A program made the position numbers and the translations under genes. Source: Dromiciops gliroides (lineage: Eukaryota > Chordata > Mammalia > Microbiotheria > Microbiotheriidae). Taken from it: a stretch of DNA of 64,000 nt. Below the pieces are notes generated by a model that saw nothing but the letters and a program-made list of their open reading frames with translations, made no database searches and was not told the DNA's origin. The DNA is taken from the NCBI RefSeq assembly GCF_019393635.1, contig NC_057861.1, positions 380,810,815 through 380,874,814 on the forward strand, read 5' to 3'. This document shows, in pieces, positions 12,395-22,598 of the stretch (positions are counted from its first letter, which is position 1; every line of letters begins with the position of its first letter).

Positions 12395-14557
12395 AAAATA
12401 ATAGCCAGTATCTACTTAAAACCATCAACAAGCATTTTATGTAATGGGCATAAATTAGAGACATTCCCAATAAGATCAGGGGTAAATCAGGGATGCCCAT
12501 TGTCACCTCTATTATTTAATATTATATTAGAAATGTTAGCTTTAGCAATAAGAGAAGAAAAATAAATTAAAGGAATTAGGATAGGCAAGAAGGAAACAAA
12601 ACTATGACTCTTTGCAGAAGATATGATGGTATACTTCAAGAATGCTAGGGAATCAACTAAAAAAACTACTTGAAATAATTAACAACTTTAGCAAAGTTGT
12701 GTATTATAAAATAAATCCACATAAATTATCAGCATTTCTATACATTATAAACAAAGTTCAGCCACAAGGGATAGAAAGAGAAATTCCATTTAAAGTAACT
12801 GTAGACAAAATAAAATATTTGGGAATTTACCTGCCAAGACAAACCTGAGAACCCTATGAACACAATTACAAAACACTTTTCACACAAATAAAATCAGATG
12901 TAAATAATTTGAAAATTACCAGTTGCTCATGAATAGGCCAAGCTAATATAATGAAAATGATAATTCTAGCTAATTTTATTTATTTATTCAGTGCCATATC
13001 TATCACAATACCTCAAAATTCTTTTATAGAACTAGAAAAAAATAATAACAAAGTTCACCTGGAAGAACAGAAAAGGTCAGGAATATCAAGGGAAAAAATG
13101 AAAAAAAATGCACATAAAGGTTGGCTAGCTGTACCAAATCTGAAACTTTATTATAAAGTGGCAGTCATCAAAACTATTTGGTACTGGCTAAGAAATAGAG
13201 TGGTGGATCAATGGAATAAGTTAGGCATAGGAGACACAGTAGTAGATGACTACAGTAATGTACTGTTTGATAAACCCAAACGCTCCACCTTCTGGGATAA
13301 GAACTCACTATTTGACAAAAACTGTTGGGAAAATTGGAAGATAGTATGGCAGAAACTAGTCATAGAAAAACATCTTACACTGTATACTAAAATAAGGTCA
13401 AAATGTGTACATGATTTAGACATAAAGGGTGATACCATAGATAAATTAGGAAAGGAAGGAATAGTTTGCCTCTCACATCTATGGAAAGGAGAAGAATTTA
13501 TGACCAAACAAGAGATAGAAAATATTATGAAATTCAAAATGAATTATGTTGATTACATTAAAAAGGTTTTGTACAAACAGAAGCATTACAGCGAAAATTA
13601 GAAGGGAAGCATAAAACTGGTGAAAAAATTTTACAGACAGTGTTTCTGATAAAGGCCTCATTTCTAAAATATATAGGGAACTAAATCAAATTTATAAGAA
13701 TGTAAGTTATTCCCCAATCAAGAATTGGCCAAAGGTTATGAACAGGCAGTTTTTAAATAAAGAAATCAAAGCTATCTATTGCCATATCAGCAAAAGAATG
13801 CTCCAAATCACTACTGATTAGAGAAATGCAAAATAAAACAACTCTGAGGTACCAGCTGGCACCTATCAGTTTGGTTAATGTGACAAATAAGGAAAATAAT
13901 AAATGTTGGATAAGCTGTGGAAAAATTGGAAATACACTGTTGCTGGAGCTGTGAACTGATCCAACCATTCTGGACAGCAATTTGGAACTATGCCTGAAGG
14001 GCTATGAACTGTGCATACCCTTGACCCAGTAATAGCACTATTAATTCTTTATCCCAAAGAGATCAGAGAAAATGGAAAATGGCCCACATGTACAAAAATA
14101 TTTACAGTTGCTCTCTTTGTGTTAGCAAAGAATTGAAATTGAGGGAATGCCCATAAGTTGGGGAATGGTTGAACAAGTTGTGGTATATGAATGTAATTGA
14201 ATACTATTGTGCTGTAAGAAATGATGAGCAGGAAGATTTTGGCAAACCCTGGAAAGACTTAAGTGGACTGATGCAGAGTGAAGTAAGCAGGACCAGGAGA
14301 ACGTTGTACACAGTAATAACAACATTGTGTGATGATCAACTCTGATGGACTTTGCTCTCCTCAGCAATACAATGATTCAAGACAATTCTAAAGAACTCAT
14401 GATGGAAAATGTTTTCCATATCCAGAAAAAAAGAACTGTGGATTCTGAATGCAGATTGAACCATACTGTTTCTACTTTTTTTCTTTTTTTATTTTCTTCT
14501 GATTCTTGTTTTACAATCTGATTAATGCAGAAATATGTTTAATGTGGTTTTACATTT
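12395..14557 (+). mobile_element. Old L1, 3' part: rest of ORF2 and 3' UTR
   Basis: Continuation of the L1 that starts at 5450. The RT-proximal part (the [10 protein letters not shown] region of the fuller copy) is present at 12480-12640 with stops. The longest open piece is 12951-13601 (216 residues), from the thumb and C-terminal region (NCWENWKIVWQKLV, FMTKQEIENIMKFKM). The C-terminal region and 3' UTR end near 14557 without the last 150 or so bases seen in other copies. Confidence 0.88.
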
Positions 14558-14998
14558 AAAAAAATACAATTGGCCAAATGGGGAAAAAATTGGCCAAATG
14601 GAACAAGAGGTGCAAAAGTTTACTGAAGAAAATAGTGCCTTAAAAATTAGAATTGGGCAGATGGAAGCTTATGACTCTCTGAGACAACAGGAATCAATTA
14701 AATTATAAAAAGAATGAAAAAATAGAAGAAAATGTGAAATACCTCATTGGAAACAAAACTGACCTGGAAAATAAATCTAGGAGAGAATTTAAGAATTATT
14801 GGACTAACTGAAAGCCATAATAAAAAAAATGTCTAGACAACATATTCCAGGAAATTATCAAGGAGAGATGTGCTTATATTATAGGATCAGAGGATAAAAT
14901 AATCATTGAAAGAATCCACCAAGCACCTCCTGACAGAGACTCCAAAAAAGGAAACTCCAAGGAATATTGTAGTCAAATTCCAGAATTATTGGGTGAAG
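14558..14998 (+). mobile_element. Isolated L1 ORF1 fragment joined to the L1 3' UTR
   Basis: Coiled-coil and RRM-region sequence of ORF1 (LGQMEAYDSL-like, then LENKSRRE-like) starts abruptly at an A-run after the truncated L1 3' UTR and stops abruptly at GGGTGAAG. It has neither a 5' nor a 3' L1 end. This is a rearrangement or partial-copy junction, not a simple insertion. Confidence 0.75.
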
Positions 14999-15650
14999 TA
15001 AGTATTCATTTACTATATCTATGGCTCCATGATAAGTGCTAGGGATACAAAGAAAGGCAACAGCTCTGTCTGTGTCTTTAAGGAGCTTACATTATAATGG
15101 GGGAGAGAATGTGTTTTATTTCTGTTATGTTGTGTCAACTGGGCATAGCCTCTGGAGTATTTTACATGTACTCCTTTTTGGTACTAGGAAGTTTCATGAA
15201 TAGACAAAACCATAGGGTCTTAAACCATAGGACCTAAAAAAGCTTAAGTCTCTTAGGTTTTTATTCAACTATCCTTTTTTTTTTTTTTCTAGGAAGCTGC
15301 TCTCAGAATATGTGGTGTTCAAGAGAGTTATGAGGCACCCTGTGGTTTTGACATGCATTACCTCAGAACCAGCTAGGACCCAGTTTGTAAGTGAAAAAAA
15401 TGGATTTAGACAATTTGCTTCCAAGAATGTATATTTCTAAAAACCACCAGTGGGGTAAGGATGAGAGGAGGGGTTTATATATAACTGGGAATGATTATAC
15501 TATATATGCTGAAATGAATCTATTCTAATTTATTTCTATCATTATGATTAGAGGCATGTATGGAAGAAAATAAAAAAAATAATGGGGGAGGAAGCATAGA
15601 ATATTCTAATCATGGAGAACAGCTAGTAAAAATGTCTAGGTTATCTTGTT
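14999..15650 (+). repeat. Diverged old mammalian interspersed repeat plus unassigned sequence
   Basis: The stretch 15003-15110 has the wording 'GATAAGTGCTAGGGATACAAAG ... GAGCTTACATTATAATGGGGGAGA', common to an ancient mammal-wide repeat family whose name I cannot fix from memory. The rest is unassigned. Confidence 0.45.
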
Positions 15651-15845
15651 GGAACTAGGCTAGGGCTAGTATTGCAGAAATTTGGAGAGCACTGAGAACA
15701 AATTGTAAGGAAATTGAAATGATAAGAAGAGGCAAGGTTATGAAGAAATTTAAATGCCAAAGAAGGATCTTATATTTTATCCTATAAGGAAATATAGAAC
15801 AAGGAGTTGACATAGTCAGAAATATGCTTTAGAAAAATCACCTTG
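15651..15845 (+). repeat. Ancient repeat, segment 1 of 4
   Basis: With 16306-16518, 24305-24962 and 25719-25960 this appears to be one ancient interspersed repeat dismembered by younger insertions: the order and orientation of its blocks fit a single copy. Recognisable wording includes 'TTATGAAGAAATTTAAATGCC' and 'AAGGAGTTGACATAGTCAG'. The family name is uncertain. Confidence 0.5.
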
Positions 15846-15992
15846 GGGGCAGCTAGGTGGCGCAGTGGATAGAGCACGGGCCCTGGAATCAGGAGTACCT
15901 GAGTTCAAATCCGGCCTCAGACACTTAACACTTACTAGCTGTGTGACCCTGGGCAAGTCACTTAACCCCAATTGCCTCACTAAAAAAAAAAA
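15846..15992 (+). mobile_element. SINE 1 of a tandem trio
   Basis: A full short SINE with a good A box (TGGCGCAGTGG) and B box (GTTCAAATCC), ending in 12 A. It is flanked by AAAAATCACCT on both sides. Confidence 0.93.
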
Positions 15993-16150
15993 ATCACCTG
16001 GGTGGCAGCCAGGTGGCACAGTAGATAAAGTGCTGGCCCTGGATTCAGAAGGACATGAGTTCAAATCCACCCTCAGACACTTGACACTTACTAGCTGTGT
16101 GACCCTGGGCAAGTCACTTAACCCCAATTGCCTCACTAAAAAAAAAAAAA
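15993..16150 (+). mobile_element. SINE 2 of the trio: head like SINE 3, tail like SINE 1
   Basis: The head and body (CAGCCAGGTGGCACAGTAGATAAAGT) match SINE 3, while the tail (AAGTCACTTAACCCCAATTG then CCTCACT and A-run) matches SINE 1. The repeat period to SINE 3 is 158 bases (15993 to 16151). This is the expected middle product of unequal crossing-over between two neighbouring SINEs. Confidence 0.9.
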
Positions 16151-16305
16151 ATCACCTGGGTGGCAGCCAGGTGGCACAGTAGATAAAGTGCTGGCCCTGG
16201 ATTCAGAAGGACATGAGTTCAAATCCACCCTCAGACACTTGACACTTACTAGCTGTGTGACCCTGGGCTTGTCACTTAACCCTCATTGACCTGAAATAAA
16301 AAGTA
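16151..16305 (+). mobile_element. SINE 3 of the trio
   Basis: The head is the same as SINE 2. Its own tail differs (TTGTCACTTAACCCTCATTG then ACCTGAAATAAAA). Confidence 0.92.
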
Positions 16306-16518
16306 CAAAAAAACCCACCATGGTATCTAAGTGTAGAACAGATTATAATAGGAAGAGACCGGAGACAGAGAATCCAAGTAAAAACCTGCTGAAATAGTCC
16401 AAATGAGACATGATGAGGGCCTGAATTAGGATTGTGCTTGTGTGAATAGATAAAACTAGATACATAGAATAGATGTCATAGAGGTAGAAATGGTACGAGT
16501 TAACAATGTTTTGGATCA
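16306..16518 (+). repeat. Ancient repeat, segment 2 of 4
   Basis: This continues the ancient repeat of 15651-15845 ('GAAATAGTCCAAATGAGACATGATGAGGGCCTG' type sequence) up to the 5' end of the L1 at 16519. Confidence 0.5.
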
Positions 16519-17093
16519 GGGTGGAGCCAAGATGGTGGAGAGGAATCAGCAAACTGCCTGAGCTCTTCTTCAGTTCCCTCAAAAAGAACATTAAATCAAG
16601 CCTCTGGATGGATTCTGAAACCACAGAACCTGCAAAGAGACAGAGAGACACAGTCTTCCAACCAGAGATAATTTAGAAGACTTCAGGAAAGGTCAGTCTG
16701 ACTCAGGCAAAAGGGAGTCACAGTGCAGGGCAGCAACCCAGTGCTGACGGGGTCGGGCAAGTCAGCAGGAAGCTGCAGGCCATAGCCGAATAACTGAGGC
16801 CCCTGGATCCTGGCTCAAAAATCTGGTGTCCCAGTAGGACAGTGGAAAAACCTAACTGTACCAATTGAGAGGGCAAGTTGCCAGCTAGAGGTACATGAAC
16901 AGTATAGGAGCGACAAGGCCTATCAGTTGATCTAGCATGCTCAGAGAGGAAGTGCAGGGGGGAGAACTGCACACACTATAAAGGCCTCAGTGTAAAAAAA
17001 CAGTCACACAGCACTTATACCCCTTCACAAGTAGCCCAGAACAGGGACCCTGGTGCCCCCAGAGCCGACCTCAACTTAAAAAATAAATAAATA

Positions 17094-17236
17094 GGGGCAG
17101 CTAGATGGCGCAGTGGATGGAGCACCGGCCCTGGATTCAGGAGGACCTGAGTTCAAATCCGGCCTCAGACACTTAACACTTACTAGCTGTGTGACCCTGG
17201 GCAAGTCACTTAACCCCAATTGCCTTACTAAAAAAA
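17094..17236 (+). mobile_element. SINE in the L1 5' UTR
   Basis: Full short SINE with intact-looking A and B boxes. It is flanked by AAATAAATAAATA-type sequence on both sides, consistent with a target duplication in an A-rich site just before the ORF1 start. Confidence 0.93.
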
Positions 17237-18094
17237 ATAAATAAATAAACAAATAAATAATAAACAAATAAATAAATAAATAAGCTGCAATAATGAGCAA
17301 GAAGCAAAAAAGAGCCCTCTCCATTGAGAGCTTCTATATCAATAGGGAAGAAGCAAACACAAACTCAGATGAGGACAAAACCCTCAAATTGCCTACATGT
17401 GAAACCTCAAGAGGGAAGGTAAATTGGATTCAAGAACAAAAAGCCTTTCTGGAAGAGCTCAAAAATCTCAAGAATCTGTTACCCAGCAAAAATGTTCATT
17501 CTCTTTCAGGGCAAAAGATGGACATTCAATAACATTGGGGACTTTCAATGTTTCCTGATGAAAAGTCCAGAAATGAATAGAAAATTCAATCTTAACATAC
17601 AAGACTCAAGAGAAGTTTAAAAAGGTAAACAGAGGGAAAAAAAAGTTACTCAATTACGTTAAACTGTTTACATCGCTACACAGGACGATAATACTCATAA
17701 CTCTTAAGAATTGTAAATGTATTTGGGCAGAAAGAAGTACTTTACAAAGAGAGTATAAATATAAATTGTCTTTGATGTTATGATACAAAGAAAATTAAGG
17801 GGTTAAAAAGCGATTCTATGGGGAGGAGAGGAAAGGAGAGTTGGAATGGGGTGAATTACATCATATGAAGAGGTGAAAAAAAAAACTATTACAATGGAGG
17901 GAAAGAAAGGAGGGGTGACCATTGTTTCAACCCTACTCTCATTAGATTTGATTCAAAGAGGGAATAACATATACGTTCATTGGGATAAAGAAACTTACCT
18001 CATTCTTTAGGGAAGTTAAAGGGGAAGGGAAAGGTGGAGACTGATAGAAGGGAGGACAAAATCAAGAGAGAAAAGGGTAAAGAAAAAGGAAGGG

Positions 18095-18236
18095 GAGGGC
18101 AGCAAGGTGGCGCAGTATATAAAGTATGGGCCCTGGATTCAGAAGGTCCTGAGTTCAAATCCAGCCTCAGACACTTGACACTAGCTGTGTGACCCTAGGC
18201 AAGTCACTTGACCCTCAATGCCCTGCAAAAAAAAAA
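18095..18236 (+). mobile_element. SINE in the L1 inter-ORF spacer
   Basis: Short SINE with a small deletion between the B box and the core (ACACTTGACACTAGCTGTG). The flanks are AAAGGAAGGG / AAAAGGGAGGGG. Confidence 0.9.
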
Positions 18237-19722
18237 TAGAAAAGAAAAGAAAGAAAAGGGAGGGGGGTGATAAAAAGGGAGGGCAGATTGGGGGAGGCAG
18301 GGGTAAGAAGTAAAACGTTGGTGAGGAGGAATAGGGGGAAAGAAGGGGGAAAATGTACAAAGGGAGATAAATAGAATGGAGGGGAATAGACAGTTAGTAA
18401 TAATAACTGTGAATGTGAATGGTATGAACTCTGCTATAAAATGGAAGCGAATTGCACAGTGGATTAAAAACTAGAATCCTACAATATGCTGTTTACAAGA
18501 AACACATTTGAATCAGAGAGATACACACTGAGTAAATGTAAAAGGGTGAAGCAGAATATATTATGCTTCAACTAAAGTAAAAAAAAAAGCAGGGGTAGCA
18601 ATCCTTATCTCAGACAAAACGCAGGCAAAAATAGATCTCATTAAAAGAGATAAGGAAGGAAACTATATCTTGCTAAAAGGTACTATAGATAATGAAGTAA
18701 TATCAATATTAAACATGTATGCACCAAGTGGTATAGCATCAAGATTCTTAGAGGAGAAGTTAAATGAGTTACAAGAGGAATTAGACAGTAATACTATACC
18801 AGTGGGGGATCTGAATCGCCTCCTCTCAGAATTAGGTAAATCTAGCCAAAAAATAAATAAGAAACAAGTGAAAGAGGTGAATAGATTACTAGAAAAGTTA
18901 GACATGATAGATGTCTGGAAAAAATTGAATGGGAATAGAAAGGAATAAACCTTTTTCTCAGCAGTACATGGCACATTTTCAAAAACTAACCATGTATAAG
19001 GGCACAAAACACTACAATCAAATGTAGAAAGGCAGAAATAGTAAATGCATCCTTCTAAGATCATGATGCAATAAAAATTACATGTAATAAAGAACCATGG
19101 TAAGGTAGACTGAAAATCCATTGGAAACCAAATAATTTCATTCTAAAGAATGAATGGGTGAAACAACAAATCATAGAAACAATAACTATATCCAAGACAA
19201 TGACAATAATGATACAACATATGGGATGCAGCCAAAGCAGTGCTTAGGGGAAAATTTATAGCTCTAAATGCTTACATGAATAAAAAAGAGAAAGAGGAGA
19301 TCAATGAATTGGGCATTCAACTTAAAAAGCTAGAAAAAGAACAAATTAGAAATCCCCAATTAGATACTAAACTAGAGAGCCTGAAAATTAAAGGAGAAAT
19401 TAATAAGATTGAAAGCAAGAAAACTATTGAATTAATCAATAAAACTAAGAGCTGGTTTTGTGAAAAAACAAAAATAGATAAAATATTGGTTAATTTGATT
19501 AATAAAAGAAAGAAGAAAACCAAATTACGAGTATCAAAAATGAAAAGGGTGATGTTACCACCAATGAAGTGTAAATTAAATCAATAATTAGGAATTATTT
19601 TGCCCAACTGTATGCCAATAAATTTGACAATCTAAATGAAATGGATGAATATTTACAAAAATACAAACTGCCCAGGTTAACTGAAGAGGAAATAAAATCC
19701 TTAAATAAACCCATATTAGAAA

Positions 19723-20580
19723 CCCACCTGCTCCCAGAATGGCTCTCAACTGCCTCTTAGTAGTGGGGACAGAGAGTTGTTGAATTGCCTGGACTCGCTT
19801 AGAAGAGACAGAGTGAGTTCCAGCAGCCAGAATAAATCCTAAGTATTCTACCTGGGGCAAACACCATTGTACTTTTGACTGGGATACCTCGTATCCTCTC
19901 TTGTGCAGCTCTAACAGTAAGTGACGGCTATCTTCCTGACAAATTTCAGCATTAGGGGAGGCCAAAAGTAAGTCATCAACATATTGTACTAGTGTGGAGC
20001 CTTTAAAGGTAATGGAGGCCAGATCCTGCTATAAAATTTGGGAAAATAATGTGGGACTGTCTACAAATCCCTGTGGGAGTCTAGTCCAGGTCCACTGTGT
20101 ACTTTTCCAGGTGAAAGCAAATAAATATTGAAAGTCCTCATGTACTGGTATGGAGAAAAATGCAGAGCAGAGGTATACCACTGTGAAGCATGTAGCCTCC
20201 CATAGAATGGAAAACACTATCATAGAAGGGGAAGCCAGTATAGCATATCTAGGGATAACATAATCATTAATCGCTCTAAGATCTTGCACAAAATGATAAA
20301 CAGGTTTACCATCTGGCCCAGGCTTGGGTTTTTTAACTGGCAAAATGGGACTATTGCATGGAGAGTGATGACATGGAATAATAATACCCTGGCTTTTCAA
20401 AGCCTCAATTATAGGGGTGATCCCTTCTATTGCTTCCCTAGACAATGGATACTGTGGAATGGAGGGGGGTGGTCCCCCCATAACGTTAAAAGTAACAGGC
20501 ATGGCAGACTTAAGGAGCCCCACCTCAGTAGGGGATGAGGCCCATAAAGACTCAGGAATGTCCTAGGGAATTTTGGATAC
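19723..20580 (-). pseudogene. pol: ERV pol fragment: reverse transcriptase, broken
   Basis: The RT fingers and palm are recognisable by the blocks SPCNSPILPVKKPKP, VQDLRAIND and RLPQGFVDSPTLF, and by YVDD (codons at 19972-19983). The catalytic Asp expected before LCSAFFSIPV is a Tyr here (VVYLCSAFF), and an in-frame TAG precedes the YVDD segment. The frame ends in L1 sequence at 19722, just after the RT/connection boundary motif (LRAILG). It is in a different frame from gag and protease, so there is at least one frameshift. It cannot encode an active enzyme. Confidence 0.88.
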
Positions 20581-20734
20581 CTTCCCTACTGTTCCTTGAG
20601 CTTCTGTAAGTAAAATTGGTAATAAATGAACAGTATCCTCTGGCAATTGTAGGGAGACAGCCCCATCTGGAGAACAAAATATGGTTGCTCTAAGCTTGCA
20701 AAGGAGATCACGACCTAATAAATTTACAGGGGCA

Positions 20735-20990
20735 TCAGGCTGTTAAGTGCCCCATAGATACCATGCAAGGGTTCAATTTTGCCACTCTCTGGGCTTTTCC
20801 TGAGACTCCTACTACATTAAAAAATCCTACAGGTCTACACCCAGTGTCTGGTTTGCTTACTAATACTGATTTAGAAGCCCCTGTGTCTAGCAGAAAATTG
20901 TAATAAGTCTCCCCCACTTTTAGGGTGACATGTGGTTCTTTACTCTGGGGAGGTGAATGAACTGGTACAAGGGCATTCAAAAAATCTGGA
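20735..20990 (-). pseudogene. pro: ERV protease, broken
   Basis: Retroviral aspartic protease with the flap-side beta strand HVTLKVGETYYNF followed by the active site LLDTGASKSVL (Asp codon near 20885). It is in the same frame as gag, as in gammaretroviruses, where pro-pol is read through the gag stop. The usual glycine-rich flap is degenerate and the frame ends at 20735. Stops upstream separate it from gag. Confidence 0.82.
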
Positions 20991-21184
20991 TCTGGGAATA
21001 TATGGCTTTCATTATCTATGTTCCATTCCTCCCCATGGCACCGTCATTCCTGTGCCGTCCTCTGAGGGAGACCATGGTTACCATTATTCTGGTACTGCCT
21101 TTTTGTATTCCTCTGATAGGGTCTATAGTTATTCTGATACTCTCCCTCTGTATTCCTTCAAAAAGATCTATTTCTATTTTGATT

Positions 21185-22090
21185 TTACTTGTAATTAAAT
21201 TTTCTTCTCAAAGTCCTACATTCCCTCAATGTATGCCCCTCCTTTTCACAGTAATAACACACCTTACTGCCCTTGTTCTGGTGTTCAGATGGCTGACTAG
21301 GAATTGCCGGCACCAGAATGCTCTGTTTAGGGCCATCAGGGCTTTCCTCATGTGAGTCAAAGACATAATTCACAAGGTCCTTAATTCTGTCAGCTGTGAA
21401 GGTCCTCCAATCTGGACATTGTGTCAGAAAATATTTGCTTATTTCTGGCAGTGAATTACAAATAGAAATGTTGAGGACAATATAAGAATCTCTTAAATCA
21501 ATTGGATCCAATCTGGTATATTGCCTTGGTCTTTTGTTAGCCTCCTGAAATGTGTTTACAAATTTTGTCCAGTTTTCGGGTTTTCTAGGGCATAATTCTA
21601 TTCCCTTCAGAAGTGTTTCTCTAGCGTCTTTTAATTCTTGGAATTCCCTGTCATTATTATAACTCCACTCCGGATCCCTTAGAGGCCACGCCATAATGGC
21701 CTGACCCTTTGCAACAAGGGCATTTCCTGCTGAGATAATATCTATAATCTCAGTTGGGGACAGTAAAGTTTCCATAAGGCAAGTAACATCAGCCCAAGTG
21801 GGTTGATATGTATTAAATATAGTCCTTAACTGTGAAATTACAATGTTTGGATGTTTCTCAAAACTAGGGACGATTGATTTCCATGCGCTCAAGTCACCTG
21901 GTTTAAAGGGGTTATATTTTCTAACCCGAATTGGCACTCCTTTTTTACTATGTTCTATAGCTTCCTGCAGGGGGAGCAGTTTCTGCTGATCTGATTCTAA
22001 AGACTGGTCAATATCTGTTTCTGAAGCTGGGTCCTCTCCAGTAGAGGGAGCTATCTTAGTGTCTCTCTTGCCACATGGTATACCTTTAAT
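21185..22090 (-). pseudogene. gag: ERV gag (capsid and nucleocapsid)
   Basis: The frame is open from just after the stop at 22091 to 21185, about 300 codons; 21937 is only a GTG and not the likely start. An acidic linker (APSTGEDPASETD) comes first. Then comes a capsid region with gammaretroviral-like wording (PFKPGDLSAWKSIVPSF, HQPTW-like YQPTWADV, KRPRQYTRLDP), then a nucleocapsid with one CX2CX4HX4C zinc knuckle (CYYCEKEGHTLREC). No N-terminal MG myristoylation signal is visible. The upstream 104-residue hydrophobic frame is in the same frame, separated by one TAG. After the stop at 21185 comes an Arg/Gln/Asn-rich stretch containing two more stops before the protease. Confidence 0.82.
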
Positions 22091-22405
22091 CTATTTCCAC
22101 ATTACAACAATGATAGTAACAATAATGAGAGTTATAGTTATGTGAACTATCGTGAGTATGGTATTAGAATTTATTTCAACTGCAGGCATAAAATTTCTAC
22201 TAATATTAAACACATTCTCAGTGGAGACAGTCACACCCATACCATTATACCAAAAAGTTTTTGCTATGTGAATGAGGAGGAAACCGATAACACAATGAAG
22301 GAATATTGAGTAAGTTAGATGTTTAAGTTGGAACAGTATGCTACCCCAACATATTCCAATGAGAAAAATCAAAAAACTCAAAGGGAAAGCAAGATATTCA
22401 AACAT
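22091..22405 (-). pseudogene. Hydrophobic leader frame in frame upstream of ERV gag
   Basis: This 104-residue frame begins at an ATG and carries three strongly hydrophobic segments at about residues 5-28, 33-50 and 82-102, with one N-glycosylation sequon (NIS, residues 67-69) between the second and third. It ends MWK then TAG, and the same frame continues without further stops into gag. It occupies the place where matrix should be. I do not recognise it. It has no CX6CC, fusion peptide or other Env hallmark. Possibilities are a membrane-spanning Gag N-terminus (compare glycosylated Gag of gammaretroviruses, which also uses an upstream in-frame extension) or a separate small membrane protein. 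The frame relation is seen; the function is inference. Confidence 0.55.
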
Positions 22406-22576
22406 TTTTGCCCTTTAAACTGGACTGGCTTTTCCCCTTTAAAACAAGGCTTTTAGAGGCTTAAAGGCTTTAAGGGGGATTAGGCAAAGGGAAAGTCTGG
22501 GGGGGGGAGGTATTTGGAAAATCAACCAAATTAGCTGGCTTGAGGCCAAACTAGGGAGGGTGGAAGGGTCCTTAAT

Positions 22577-22595
22577 GTCCCTTTCGCGGTTGCCA
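22577..22595 (-). promoter_or_regulatory. Retroviral primer-binding site
   Basis: On the - strand it reads TGGCAACCGCGAAAGGGAC, three bases after the LTR end (CACA, GTT, TGG...). It starts with the required TGG. The best match I can recall is the 3' end of a tRNA-Arg, with about three differences; the tRNA identity is tentative. Confidence 0.65.
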
Positions 22596-22598
22596 AAC

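Larger units (their letters stand above)
9298..12395 (+). mobile_element. HAL1-like half-LINE copy A (ORF1 only)
   Basis: A 5' UTR opens with GGGGTGGAGCCAAGAT (9307). ORF1 runs to TAA 10987-10989, with broken pieces at 10381-10614 and 10699-10989 that include the RRM-like block (RRDNLKIIELPENQDQ) and the C-terminal domain (AARKKLFKYCGAT). A spacer of about 750 bases leads only as far as the first codons of an ORF2 (near 11735-11750). The sequence then jumps to a remnant of the ORF2 C-terminal end and 3' UTR (11790-12330) and an AAAC/AAAT-rich tail. No endonuclease or RT is present. Half-LINEs (HAL1) are a known class of L1-derived, ORF1-only elements. The approximate target duplication in the host L1 is AAAATAAGCAATAT (9283) versus AAAATAATAGCCAGTAT (12395). 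Confidence 0.8.
16519..19722 (+). mobile_element. L1 with 5' end, internally deleted ORF1 and ORF2 N-terminal half
   Basis: The 5' UTR starts GGGTGGAGCCAAGATGG. ORF1 begins at ATG 17293 (MSKKQKRALSIESFY), but from about 17465 it jumps to the end of the C-terminal domain, losing roughly 800 bases present in the 28-kb copy, and ends near 17620. ORF2 starts about 18400. Endonuclease and linker pieces are open at 18670-18948 (DNEVISILNMYAPSGIAS) and 19240-19587. L1 sequence stops at about 19722 against retroviral sequence and resumes at 23180. No clear target duplication was found at its outer ends. Confidence 0.88.

Noticed and set aside
15846-16305. tRNA genes
   Set aside because: The SINE heads have A-box and B-box sequence, but no cloverleaf with an anticodon arm and acceptor stem follows; they are retroposed tRNA-derived heads.
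15846-16305. CRISPR-like array
   Set aside because: The regular repetition is a SINE trio with 158-base period in a mammalian genome, not short repeats with unique spacers.
22091-22405. Env transmembrane subunit for the hydrophobic frame
   Set aside because: It lies between the primer-binding site and capsid, in frame with gag, and lacks CX6CC, a fusion peptide and the single-anchor layout of Env.
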